The notes under the pieces: generated by a model
The model's input: only the letters and a program-made list of their open reading frames with translations
Told to the model about the DNA's origin: nothing
The model's database searches: none
Shown here: one piece after another, positions 53,517 through 61,315 of the stretch
How positions within the stretch are numbered: position 1 is the stretch's first letter
Layout of the letters: the number at the start of each line of letters is the position of its first letter
NCBI RefSeq assembly: GCF_013363995.1
Contig: NZ_JABWGO010000001.1
Span: forward strand, 186,001-250,000
Source: Nonomuraea rhodomycinica
Lineage (GTDB): Bacteria > Actinomycetota > Actinomycetes > Streptosporangiales > Streptosporangiaceae
Length of the DNA stretch: 64,000 bases
Direction: 5' to 3'
Program-made: the position numbers and the translations under genes

Positions 53517-53571
53517 ATCGAACCGATCGGTACGAAGATGCACGGTAGCAGGACATCGAACCGATCGGTAC
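53517..53571. promoter_or_regulatory. Twin TetR operators
   Basis: The 17-bp sequence ATCGAACCGATCGGTAC occurs at 53517-53533 and 53555-53571, 38 bp apart in phase. Each contains the perfect palindrome ACCGATCGGT. They occupy the 84-bp gap between hydrolase and TetR genes, so one repressor can shut both promoters. Confidence 0.82.
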
Positions 53572-53581
53572 CATCGGACTC

Positions 53582-54217
53582 ATGCCAGTCGACAAAGGCG
53601 TCACACTGGACCCGGCGCGCACCCGCGAGCAGATCCTGCAGGTGGCGACCGAGGTGCTGTACGAGCAGGGACTCGACGGGGTCGGCGTGGCCGGGCTCTG
53701 CGCCCGTGCCGGTGTGTCGAAGGAGACGCTGTACCGCCACTTCGGCTCCAAGGAGGGGCTGGTGCGGGCCACGCTGGAGGCCCGCAGCGACCGGGTGACG
53801 CGCTGGCTGCGCGAGGCCGCCGCGGCGGCGGGTCCGGAGCCCGCCGACCAGCTGGGCGCCGTGTTCGACGCGCTCGCCGGGTGGTACGCCGAGCCGGGGT
53901 TCCGCGGTTGCGCGATCGTGAACGCCGCCGTGCAGCACCACGAGGGCGCCGCCCGGGAGGTGGCGGCGCGCCACATGGACCGCCATCTGGAGTTGCTCTC
54001 CGGCATCGCCGCCCGCGCGGGAGCCGCCGAGCCGGGCGTGCTGGCGCGGCAGATCCTGGTGCTCATGGAGGGCGCCGCCGTGGTGGCCGACCTGCACGGT
54101 GTGGACGGCACCGGCCGGCAGGTCCGGGAGGCCGCTCTCGCCCTCCTCCGGGCCTCGGCCGCAGGAGGGCGGGGCCCGGAAGCGGGCTCGGCCCGGAAGA
54201 CGGCCACCGCTCGCTGA
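53582..54217 (+). CDS. TetR family regulator
   Basis: 211 aa. HTH at about 14-60 (VGVAGLCARAGVSKETLYRHFGSKEGL); the ligand domain has GFRGCAIVNAA, typical of the AcrR-like group with TetR_C_16-like tails. Divergent from the hydrolase, which it probably represses through the twin operators. Confidence 0.92.
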   Translation: MPVDKGVTLDPARTREQILQVATEVLYEQGLDGVGVAGLCARAGVSKETLYRHFGSKEGLVRATLEARSDRVTRWLREAAAAAGPEPADQLGAVFDALAGWYAEPGFRGCAIVNAAVQHHEGAAREVAARHMDRHLELLSGIAARAGAAEPGVLARQILVLMEGAAVVADLHGVDGTGRQVREAALALLRASAAGGRGPEAGSARKTATAR

Positions 54218-54636
54218 AGGGCCTCGGCCGCACGTGGCTCGGGCGGCCGACGCGGGGTGACGGCCCCACGGCGGAGGTTGGGCGCGGCGCTGGTTGACGC
54301 GGTGTTACGCACGCGGCTTGACGTGGCGTGGCCTGCACGGATCGACGCGGTGTGGCCCCCGCACGGCTTGACGTGGCGTTGCCCGCGCGGGGCGACGTGG
54401 GGTTGCCCGCGTGTGGCCGGCGGGGCGTGGTCGAGGAAGGCGCGTGGTGAAGCGGCGCGTGCCCGCGTGACCCGATACCCGCGTGACCCGCCGCCTGCAT
54501 GACCGCCATCGCGGGGCCGCCGATCGCGGGCAGCCGGTCGCGGGGGCGCCCGTCGCGGGGCCGTCCGGTCGGCTCGATCCTCATATCCTTATGCCGTACG
54601 GAGATCTGCGGGACGGCGATAGGTGAGGTGGGCGGC
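54218..54636. other. Repeat-rich intergenic region between two TetR genes
   Basis: From about 54300 to 54430 there are imperfect repeats of roughly 25 bp built on GGCTTGACGTGGCGT and TTGCCCGCG. Open frames (54257-54502 +) have low-complexity translations and no start signal. Confidence 0.6.
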
Positions 54637-55572
54637 GTGGTGGTGTTCGCCGGGCAGGGCGACGCGCGGCGGTCCATGGCGTTGCTCTGGCGCGGCGCGG
54701 CCGAGCCGGGGCACGCGCGCCGGGACACGCCCGAGACGCGCGGCGAGACGCGCGGCGAGACGCGCGGTCGGCCGGGCCCTAAGCCGGGCCTGAGCGTGGA
54801 CGCGATCGTGGCCGCGGCGATCGAGGTCGCCGACGCCGAGGGCATGGCGGCGCTGTCCATGCGGGCCGTGGGCGAGCGGCTGGGGCGCACCGCCATGGCC
54901 CTGTACACGTACGTGCCGAGCAAGGGCGAGTTGCTCGACCTCATGTACGACCAGGCGCTGGCCGAGCTGCCGGACGGTTACGACCTCGCGGCGGGGCGGC
55001 GGGCGGCCGTGACGGCGTGGGCCCGGGACCTGTGGGCGCTGTACCTGCGGCATCCGTGGATGCTCCAGGTGTCGCAGGCGCGGCCGGTGCTCGGCCCGAA
55101 CGAGTACGCGATGCTCGAGACGCTGCTCGGTCTGCTGCGCGGCGCCGACCTCGGGCCGGGCCCGGTGCGGCACGTGGTGGGCACCCTGTTCGCGTTCGTA
55201 CGGGGGGCGGCGGGCACGATCGCCGAGGCGCGGCAGGCCGAGGCCGCGACCGGGGTGACGGACGAGCGGTGGTGGCGTGACCGGGCGGGCCTGCTGGCCG
55301 AGGTGGCGCCGGACTTCGCGGCGCGGTTCCCCGCGGTGGCCTGGCTGGAGAGCACGCCGCCGGAGTCTCCGGTGGAGGGCCCGGTGGAGAGGCCCATGGA
55401 GAGGCCGGTGGAAGGGCCGGTGGAGGGGCCGGCGCCGGGCGAGCCGTACATGGAGCAGGAAGCGCGCAGGATGTTCGAGGCGGGCCTCGGCCTCATCCTC
55501 GCCGGGCTCGACTCCGTCCTGAACCCGCCTGCCACAGCCGGCGGGCTCGACACCGCCCCCGACCCCGCCTGA
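54637..55572 (+). CDS. TetR family regulator (TetR_C_1 group)
   Basis: 311 aa from GTG 54637, chosen for AGGTGAGG 8 nt upstream; a start at 54499 would include improbable sequence. A repeat TRGETRGETRG precedes the HTH (about 50-95, LSMRAVGERLGRTAMALYTYVPSKGEL). A second low-complexity run of VEGPVERP units lies at about 243-268. Paralogue of the regulator at 36901-37908 but without its Cys4 tail. It has no divergent partner close by. Confidence 0.85.
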   Translation: MVVFAGQGDARRSMALLWRGAAEPGHARRDTPETRGETRGETRGRPGPKPGLSVDAIVAAAIEVADAEGMAALSMRAVGERLGRTAMALYTYVPSKGELLDLMYDQALAELPDGYDLAAGRRAAVTAWARDLWALYLRHPWMLQVSQARPVLGPNEYAMLETLLGLLRGADLGPGPVRHVVGTLFAFVRGAAGTIAEARQAEAATGVTDERWWRDRAGLLAEVAPDFAARFPAVAWLESTPPESPVEGPVERPMERPVEGPVEGPAPGEPYMEQEARRMFEAGLGLILAGLDSVLNPPATAGGLDTAPDPA

Positions 55573-55606
55573 GGCCGCCGACGGGCTCGGCGCCGCCCGG
55601 GCGCCC

Positions 55607-57079
55607 TCACCTCCCAGGCGCCGCCTGCGGTGTCGCGCGCGGGAGGTACGCGTACCACCGTCCGGGCCGGACGCCCTCCAGCGGCCGCCGTTCCCAGGCC
55701 AGCAGGAACGGCGCCCCCCGGCCCCGGGCCACGGCGGCCACCCGCTCGCCCCGGGCCTCGGCATCGCGCACCGCCGCGGGGAACCCGTTCTCCCGCTGCC
55801 AGCTCAGGACCGTGTGCCCCGTGCAGCCCATGCGGTACGCGATCGTCACCGCGTTCTGGCCGTACACCAGACACGGCCCGCGCACGCCCAGCGCCTCCAG
55901 CGCCCGGGCGGCCCGCACGTCGGCCTCCCTGCGGGCCAGCCGAGGTGCGACCACCTTGTCCAGCGTGGCCCCCTGCAGGGTCAGGTGCGCGAGGAAACCC
56001 GCGGCGACCAGGCAGGCGCCGGCCCGGCGCGCCGGGGCGCGCCGGGCTCCCTCCAGCAGCGCGACGGCGCCGTGCGCGACGGGGAAGGCCAGCAGCGCGT
56101 ACGCGGGCAGCAGGAAGCGCGGGGCCGCGTATCCGACGAGGAAGATGTACGGCACCGCCGCCGACACCCCAGCCAGGGCCGGCACCAGGGCCTCCGGCAG
56201 GCGGCCCTGACGCCGGGCCGCGTACAGGCCGAGCAGGACGAGCAGCGGGACGGCGCTCCACCACAGCACCCAGGGCGTCACGGCCGGACCGCAGTGGGCG
56301 GGCGGCCGGCAGAGCAGCGGGCCGTCCAGCGCCCGCGCGTGGTCGGCCAGCGAGAAGTGCGGCCCGGTCTCGTTCGCCGCCCCGGCGGCCGCCCAGCGCG
56401 CGGCCAGGCCGCCGAACCGCCAGTACGCCTCGGCGACCCACTCCGCCCATCCGGCGGCGCACCCGGCGACGAGCGCGACGGCGGCTCCGCGCCACGGCCA
56501 CCCCCGCCGGACCAGGGCCAGGCCGAGCGGAAGGACGAGCCAGAGGCTGTCGGGCGGCCGCATCAGGGCGGTCCCCGCGACGCACAGCGCCAGACCCACC
56601 AGGCGGCCGCGCCCCGCGTCGCCTCGCACGTGGCGCAGGAAGTGGCCGGTGGCGGCCACCGCTCCCAGCGCCACCCACAGGTTCGGCATGGCCGCGCCGC
56701 CGTAGAACAGCGCCAGCCACAGCGACGCGAAGACCGACGCCGCCAGCGGCGCCACGGCGCCCGGGCGCAGCCGCAGCCAGGTGGCGAACGACGCGTACAG
56801 CGCCAGCGCCGACAGCACGCTCAGGCAGACGCGCAGCGCCTCCGTGGAGGAGGTCACCAGCACCACCGGGGCCACGAGCAGGGTGATCCCGCGGGCGCGG
56901 GGCGCGATGAACTCCGTCGCGCTCACGCGGGGGTCCACCTGGCTGACGTACACCACCTCGTCCCACCCCAGCCCCATGCCTGGGCCCACCGCGACCAGCT
57001 GGGCGATCCCGTATCCGGCGGCCACCAGCAACAGCAGCGCCCGCCAGGGGTCGGCCCGCACCCACGCCCGTACATCCAT
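55607..57079 (-). CDS. GT-C-fold membrane protein, glycosyltransferase-39-like
   Basis: 490 aa with about ten membrane segments. After the first one comes the Asp-Glu signature expected of GT-C enzymes (GMGLGWDEVVYVSQ, about 34-47). The C-terminal 110 residues form a soluble domain (GPCLVYGQNAVTIAYRMGC). It would transfer a sugar from a polyprenyl-phosphate donor outside the membrane; the acceptor is unknown. Confidence 0.75.
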   Translation of the reverse strand: MDVRAWVRADPWRALLLLVAAGYGIAQLVAVGPGMGLGWDEVVYVSQVDPRVSATEFIAPRARGITLLVAPVVLVTSSTEALRVCLSVLSALALYASFATWLRLRPGAVAPLAASVFASLWLALFYGGAAMPNLWVALGAVAATGHFLRHVRGDAGRGRLVGLALCVAGTALMRPPDSLWLVLPLGLALVRRGWPWRGAAVALVAGCAAGWAEWVAEAYWRFGGLAARWAAAGAANETGPHFSLADHARALDGPLLCRPPAHCGPAVTPWVLWWSAVPLLVLLGLYAARRQGRLPEALVPALAGVSAAVPYIFLVGYAAPRFLLPAYALLAFPVAHGAVALLEGARRAPARRAGACLVAAGFLAHLTLQGATLDKVVAPRLARREADVRAARALEALGVRGPCLVYGQNAVTIAYRMGCTGHTVLSWQRENGFPAAVRDAEARGERVAAVARGRGAPFLLAWERRPLEGVRPGRWYAYLPRATPQAAPGR

Positions 57080-57273
57080 GGGCCTTTCCTAGCCCCCGCG
57101 GGGTTCGGGGCGCGGGCCCGCCGACAGGACTTGCCCCAACGGATGCGCGCCCATGACGCCGCGCATAAGCGGGGAGGGGACGCGGGTGGGGCCGGGGGCG
57201 CCGTCTAGCGTGGGTGGAGGGGGCTCGCGGCGTCATGGGACGGCGCCGTTCCGTGTCGTGCCGGGGGGACACC

Positions 57274-58377
57274 ATGGACACCTCCAACATCCACGTGCCC
57301 GAGGACGCGCAGCTCGCGGAGCTGCTGACCGAGCGGCTGTTCGACGACACGCTCGGCGCCCTGGAGCTGTTCTCCGTCTACCTGGGCGCCGAGCTGGGCT
57401 TCTACCGCGTCCTGCACGAGCAGGGCCCGCTGACCGCGGCTGAGCTGGCCCAGCGCACCGGGACCGCGCCCCGCTACGTGTCCGAGTGGCTGGAGCAGCA
57501 GGCCGTCGCCGCTCTCGTGGAGACCGACCCCGGCGAGCCGGCCGGTGAGCGGCGCTACCGGCTGCCGGCCGCGCACGCCCGCGTGCTCGTGGACGCCGAC
57601 GACCCCGCGCACGTGGCGCCGTTCGCGCACATGCTGGCCGGGATCGGGGGTGTGATCGCCGAGGTGGCCGAGGCGTACCGCACGGGGGCGGGGGTGCCCT
57701 ACGAGTCGTACGGGCGCGCGTTCCGCCACGGGCAGGGCCACATCAACCGGCCGGCCTTCACCCATGAGCTGCCGGACGCCTGGCTGGCCGCCATGCCGGA
57801 CATCGCCGCCCGCCTGCGCGAGGCCCCCCGGTCGCGCGTGGCCGACGTCGGGTGCGGCCAGGGCTGGGCCGCGCTGGCGATCGCCCGCGCGTTCCCGAAC
57901 GTCTGCGTGGACGGGCTCGACGCCGACGCCTCCTCCGTCGCCGACGCGCGCGCCGCGGCCGAGCGGGCCGGGCTGGGTGACCGGGTGCGGATGGAGCAGG
58001 CGGACGCGTGCCGGATCGTCGCGGCGGGCCCGTACGACCTGGTGATGATCCTGGAGGTGCTGCACGACCTGTCGCGGCCGGTGGAGGCGCTGCGCTCGGC
58101 CCGCGCCGCGCTCGCGCCCGGCGGGGCCGTGCTGGTGGTGGACGAGCGGGTGTCCGACCGGTTCACGGCGCCGGGCGACAAGGTCGAGCGGATGATGTAC
58201 GGCTGGAGCGTCACGCACTGCCTGCCCGCGCAGCTCGTCGAGTTCCCCTCCGCCGCCACGGGCACCGTCATGCGCGCCGGCACGGTCCGCAGGTACGCGG
58301 AGGAGGCCGGGTTCGCCCGCTGCTCGGTGCTGCCGGTGGACAACGACTTCTTCCGCCTGTACCGGCTGGACCCCTGA
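57274..58377 (+). CDS. SAM-dependent methyltransferase with N-terminal winged helix
   Basis: 367 aa from ATG 57274 (GGGGGGA upstream). N-terminal dimerisation/winged-helix part (about 40-85, LTAAELAQRTGTAPRYVSEW), motif I VADVGCGQGWAALAIA (about 190-205) and motif II DGLDAD. This architecture is that of Rv2258c-like small-molecule methyltransferases. Substrate unknown. Confidence 0.88.
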   Translation: MDTSNIHVPEDAQLAELLTERLFDDTLGALELFSVYLGAELGFYRVLHEQGPLTAAELAQRTGTAPRYVSEWLEQQAVAALVETDPGEPAGERRYRLPAAHARVLVDADDPAHVAPFAHMLAGIGGVIAEVAEAYRTGAGVPYESYGRAFRHGQGHINRPAFTHELPDAWLAAMPDIAARLREAPRSRVADVGCGQGWAALAIARAFPNVCVDGLDADASSVADARAAAERAGLGDRVRMEQADACRIVAAGPYDLVMILEVLHDLSRPVEALRSARAALAPGGAVLVVDERVSDRFTAPGDKVERMMYGWSVTHCLPAQLVEFPSAATGTVMRAGTVRRYAEEAGFARCSVLPVDNDFFRLYRLDP

Positions 58378-58406
58378 TTGATTAGACGCGACGTTGCGTC
58401 TAGTCT
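58378..58406 (+). promoter_or_regulatory. MFS promoter with a palindromic operator in the spacer
   Basis: TTGATT (58378-58383) and TAGTCT (58401-58406) are 17 bp apart. The 20-bp palindrome with arms TAGACGC (58383-58389) and GCGTCTA (58396-58402) fills the spacer. The TetR encoded downstream of the MFS gene is the likely ligand. Confidence 0.75.
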
Positions 58407-58443
58407 TTGGCGCGTCGTCCCGAACCTCTCGGAAGGAACATCC

Positions 58444-59679
58444 ATGCGCCATCCCCCGCGCCAGGGCCTGGAGGCCCGCCAGGTGACCCCGCCGTCCCGG
58501 CGGGCCCGGGTCCTCGCGCCCGCGATCCTGGCGTTCACGTTCTGGGCCACCATGGCCGGCACGACCGCGCCCACACCGCTCTATCCCCTGTACGAGCACG
58601 CCTTCGGCTTCGGGCCGTTCACCGTGACCGTCGTCTTCGCGGTCTACGCCTTCGGCGTCGTCGCCGGGCTGCTGCTGTTCGGGCGGCTGTCCGACGAGAT
58701 CGGCCGGCGGCCGGTGCTCATGGTCGCCACTCTGCTGGCGATCGTCGCGGCCGTGGCCTTCCTGCTGGCCGGCGACCTCACGGTCATGCTCGGCGCCCGG
58801 GTCGTCTCGGGACTGTCGGCGGCCCTCGTGACGGGCGCCGCCACGGTCGCGCTGGCCGAGGCCATGCCGCCGGACGGCCGGGTCCGCCCGGCCACGGTCG
58901 TGCTGTTCGCCAACATGGGCGGCCTGGCCGGCGGCACGCTGCTGGCCGGGATCCTGGCCGACCTGGCGCCGGCGCCGCTGCGCACAGCGTGGGCGGTCAT
59001 CGGCGCGCTGGCGCTGCTCGCGCTGGCCGGCGTCGCGTCGGTGCCGGAGACCGCCCCGCACCGCTCGCGCCCGTCCCTGCGCCTGCAGCGCCCGCACGTG
59101 CCGGCCGAGATCCGCGGCGACTTCCTGCGCTCGGCGATGGCCACCGGGGCGGGGTTCGCGGTGCTGGGGGTGCTCACCGCCGTGACCGGCGTGTTCCTGT
59201 CGGGGGTGCTGCGGCTGCCGAGCCACACGCTGACGGGGGCGGTGGTGTGCACCGCGTTCCTGTGCACCGCCGCCGGACAGCTCCTCAACCGGGTCGTCCG
59301 GCCGGACCGGGCGCTCCCGCTCGCCTGCGGGGGCCTGGTCGCCGGCGCGGGGCTGATCGCGCTGGCCATGGCGGCCACGTCCCTGCCGGCGTTGCTGGCC
59401 GGGGCGGCCGTGAACGGGCTGGCCACCGGCATGGCCCTGGGGTACGGCATCACCGTCCTCACCACGCGCGCCGCGCCGGACCACCGGGGCGCGTCGGTGT
59501 CGACGTTCTTCGTGATCCTGTACGCGATGCTGGCCGTGCCCGCCGTCGGGGTGGGGGTGATGATCCGGCTGACGGGCCTGCGCCCGGCCGGGGAGATCTT
59601 CAGTGCCGTGGTCGCCGTGCTGGCGCTCGTCGTCCTGCTGAGCCTGCTCGGGAGCCGAGGGGCGGCCCGGCGCGCCTGA
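58444..59679 (+). CDS. MFS transporter, 12 membrane segments
   Basis: 411 aa from ATG 58444 (GGAAGGA upstream). Motif A is GRLSDEIGRRPVL (about 80-92). Length and pattern fit drug-exporting DHA1-type carriers. Followed by a TetR gene in the same direction, with a palindrome in its own promoter: a classic repressed efflux unit. Confidence 0.92.
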   Translation: MRHPPRQGLEARQVTPPSRRARVLAPAILAFTFWATMAGTTAPTPLYPLYEHAFGFGPFTVTVVFAVYAFGVVAGLLLFGRLSDEIGRRPVLMVATLLAIVAAVAFLLAGDLTVMLGARVVSGLSAALVTGAATVALAEAMPPDGRVRPATVVLFANMGGLAGGTLLAGILADLAPAPLRTAWAVIGALALLALAGVASVPETAPHRSRPSLRLQRPHVPAEIRGDFLRSAMATGAGFAVLGVLTAVTGVFLSGVLRLPSHTLTGAVVCTAFLCTAAGQLLNRVVRPDRALPLACGGLVAGAGLIALAMAATSLPALLAGAAVNGLATGMALGYGITVLTTRAAPDHRGASVSTFFVILYAMLAVPAVGVGVMIRLTGLRPAGEIFSAVVAVLALVVLLSLLGSRGAARRA

Positions 59680-59689
59680 CCCGGGCGGC

Positions 59690-60505
59690 GTGCCACAATC
59701 GGTGACCCACGCGTGCACGCAGGACCCACGCGTACACGCAGGACCACGGGTACAGGCAGGACCACGGGTACACGCAGGACGCGCCCGCGCGGAAGGAGGA
59801 GCGGCCATCAGCACGGAAGGACGAGCGACCGTCGGCGCCGGCCGGGACGGCGGGGCCGTCCCGCGCCGGGAGGCCGTCGTCAGCCGCACCGGGCCGAAAC
59901 GCAGCGAGAGCATCCGGCGGGCCGTGCTCGACGCGGCCGACGACCTGCTGGTCGAGCGCGGATTCTCCGGCGTGACGATGGAGGGCATCGCCGCCCGCGC
60001 CGGGGTGGCCAAGCAGACGATCTACCGCTGGTGGAAGTCCAAGGTGGACATCCTGCTCGACACGCTCGCCGACGACGCCGAGCGGCCGCTCGCCTGGCGT
60101 CCCGGCTCGTCGCCGGCCTCGCCGGAGGAGGAGCTGACGGACCAGCTCGGCCGGGTGGCGGCGTTCCTCCAGGAGCCGGCCGGCCGGGTGCTGCTGGCGC
60201 TCGTCGGGCACGCCCAGCTCGACCCGGAGACCGCCGCCAAGCTGCGCGACGGGTTCCTGCGCGAGCAGCGCGAACGCGACCTGGCGGGGCTGGGCGCGCT
60301 GCTCGCCCGGCACACGGGCCGGCCGGTGGACGAGCGGCTCACCGGCCGCCTGCTCGACGCCGCCCTCGGGCCGCTCTTCCACCAGGCGCTCGTCCTGGGC
60401 CGCCCCGCCGACCCCGGCACGCTCGCCACCACCGCCCGCCTTGTCCTGGACGCGGCCGAGCGCGAGAGCGTCACCGGCGCGGGCCGTCCCCCGGACGCGG
60501 AGTGA
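59690..60505 (+). CDS. TetR family regulator with uncertain start
   Basis: The regulator proper begins near SRTGPKRSESIRRAV and has a normal HTH (VTMEGIAARAGVAKQTIYRWW). Upstream codons come from an 18-bp repeat (PRVHAG units). The only standard in-frame starts before the HTH are GTG 59690 and GTG 59702, both without ribosome-binding sites. A strong AAGGAGG (59793-59799) precedes an ATC codon at 59807 by 7 nt, giving a 232-aa protein of normal size. I list the long form, but translation from ATC, or a mutated start, is likely. Confidence 0.8.
   Translation: MPQSVTHACTQDPRVHAGPRVQAGPRVHAGRARAEGGAAISTEGRATVGAGRDGGAVPRREAVVSRTGPKRSESIRRAVLDAADDLLVERGFSGVTMEGIAARAGVAKQTIYRWWKSKVDILLDTLADDAERPLAWRPGSSPASPEEELTDQLGRVAAFLQEPAGRVLLALVGHAQLDPETAAKLRDGFLREQRERDLAGLGALLARHTGRPVDERLTGRLLDAALGPLFHQALVLGRPADPGTLATTARLVLDAAERESVTGAGRPPDAE
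59708..59779. repeat. 18-bp tandem repeat, 4 copies
   Basis: CACGCGTGCACGCAGGAC and variants such as CACGGGTACACGCAGGAC repeat from about 59708 to 59779, between the MFS stop and the TetR ribosome-binding site. Confidence 0.88.
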
Positions 60506-60561
60506 CGCCCGACGCGGAGTGACGCCCGACGCGGAGTGACGCCCGACGCGGAGTGACGCCG
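60494..60561. repeat. 17-bp tandem repeat, 4 copies
   Basis: GACGCGGAGTGACGCCC at 60494, 60511, 60528 and 60545, the last with one change. The first copy contains the TetR stop codon; each copy repeats a TGA. Confidence 0.93.
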
Positions 60562-60579
60562 GACGCGTCCCACGCGTTG

Positions 60580-61200
60580 TCAGGCGCAGGAGGCCAGCGC
60601 GGCGGGGATCTCGGCGAACGTCTCCTGAACCAGCGCCACCAAGGCGTCGCGCCCGCCGCTGCCGCGACGAGCCGTCCAGCGCAGGGAAGCCGTCCGCCAG
60701 GCGGCCACGAAGATCTCCACGGTGAGCCGGGCGCGCACCTCGGCGACGTCACCTCCGGAACGGTCGCTCACCGCCGCGACCAGGGCCCGGGTGGTGTCCT
60801 GGCAGTACCCGAGGCTGTGCGCCTGCAGGGCGGGAACGGCTTCCGACAGTTCGCGGGCGGCCAGGAAGCGGCGATCCCAGTCGAGGTCCATGTCCCCCAG
60901 GGTGGTGACCAGCGTGGTGCGCAGGGCCTCGATCAGCGGGCCGGTCAGCTCCTGGGCGGCCACGCGGTCCAGATAGGCGGACCACAGCTCGCTGTCGGCG
61001 GCGAGCGCGACGTCCTCCTTGGAGCGGTAGTTGCGGAAGAACGTGCGTTTGGACACCTCCACGGCGTCGCACAGATCGTCGAGCGTGGTGGCGTCGTAGC
61101 CGTCTTCGGTGAACAGGCGGAGAGCGGTCTCGGCCAGGGCCCGGCGCGTGCGCAGCTTCTTGCGTTCGCGTAGCGGCAGGTCGCGCAGGTCATCACTCAC
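60580..61200 (-). CDS. TetR family regulator
   Basis: 206 aa. HTH at about 16-62 (TLDDLCDAVEVSKRTFFRNYRSKEDV). Divergent from the MFS gene at 61316, with palindromes in the 115-bp gap. It probably represses that exporter and itself. Confidence 0.92.
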   Translation of the reverse strand: MSDDLRDLPLRERKKLRTRRALAETALRLFTEDGYDATTLDDLCDAVEVSKRTFFRNYRSKEDVALAADSELWSAYLDRVAAQELTGPLIEALRTTLVTTLGDMDLDWDRRFLAARELSEAVPALQAHSLGYCQDTTRALVAAVSDRSGGDVAEVRARLTVEIFVAAWRTASLRWTARRGSGGRDALVALVQETFAEIPAALASCA

Positions 61201-61233
61201 GTCCCGAGGCTACCACTCGAAGGCTCTTGCTCT

Positions 61234-61292
61234 TTGACAACTTATGCCACCGAGTGGCACTGTCGCCTTGATGGCGGATTATGGCCGTCAAG
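61234..61292. promoter_or_regulatory. Operator region of the second MFS/TetR pair
   Basis: TTGACA at 61234-61239 is followed by the palindrome TGCCAC-CGA-GTGGCA (61245-61259). A second inverted repeat has arms CTTGATGGC (61267-61275) and GCCGTCAAG (61284-61292) with one G-U type mismatch. Either could bind the TetR product. Confidence 0.65.
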
Positions 61293-61315
61293 CGATCTTG
61301 AAGGAGCCCGAACCC

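Noticed and set aside
54257..54502. 81-codon frame between two TetR genes
   Set aside because: It follows the period of a DNA repeat and has no ribosome-binding site or recognisable protein pattern.
57205..60012. 935-codon open frame on the minus strand
   Set aside because: Shadow of the methyltransferase, MFS and TetR genes on the other strand, a common artefact at this GC content.
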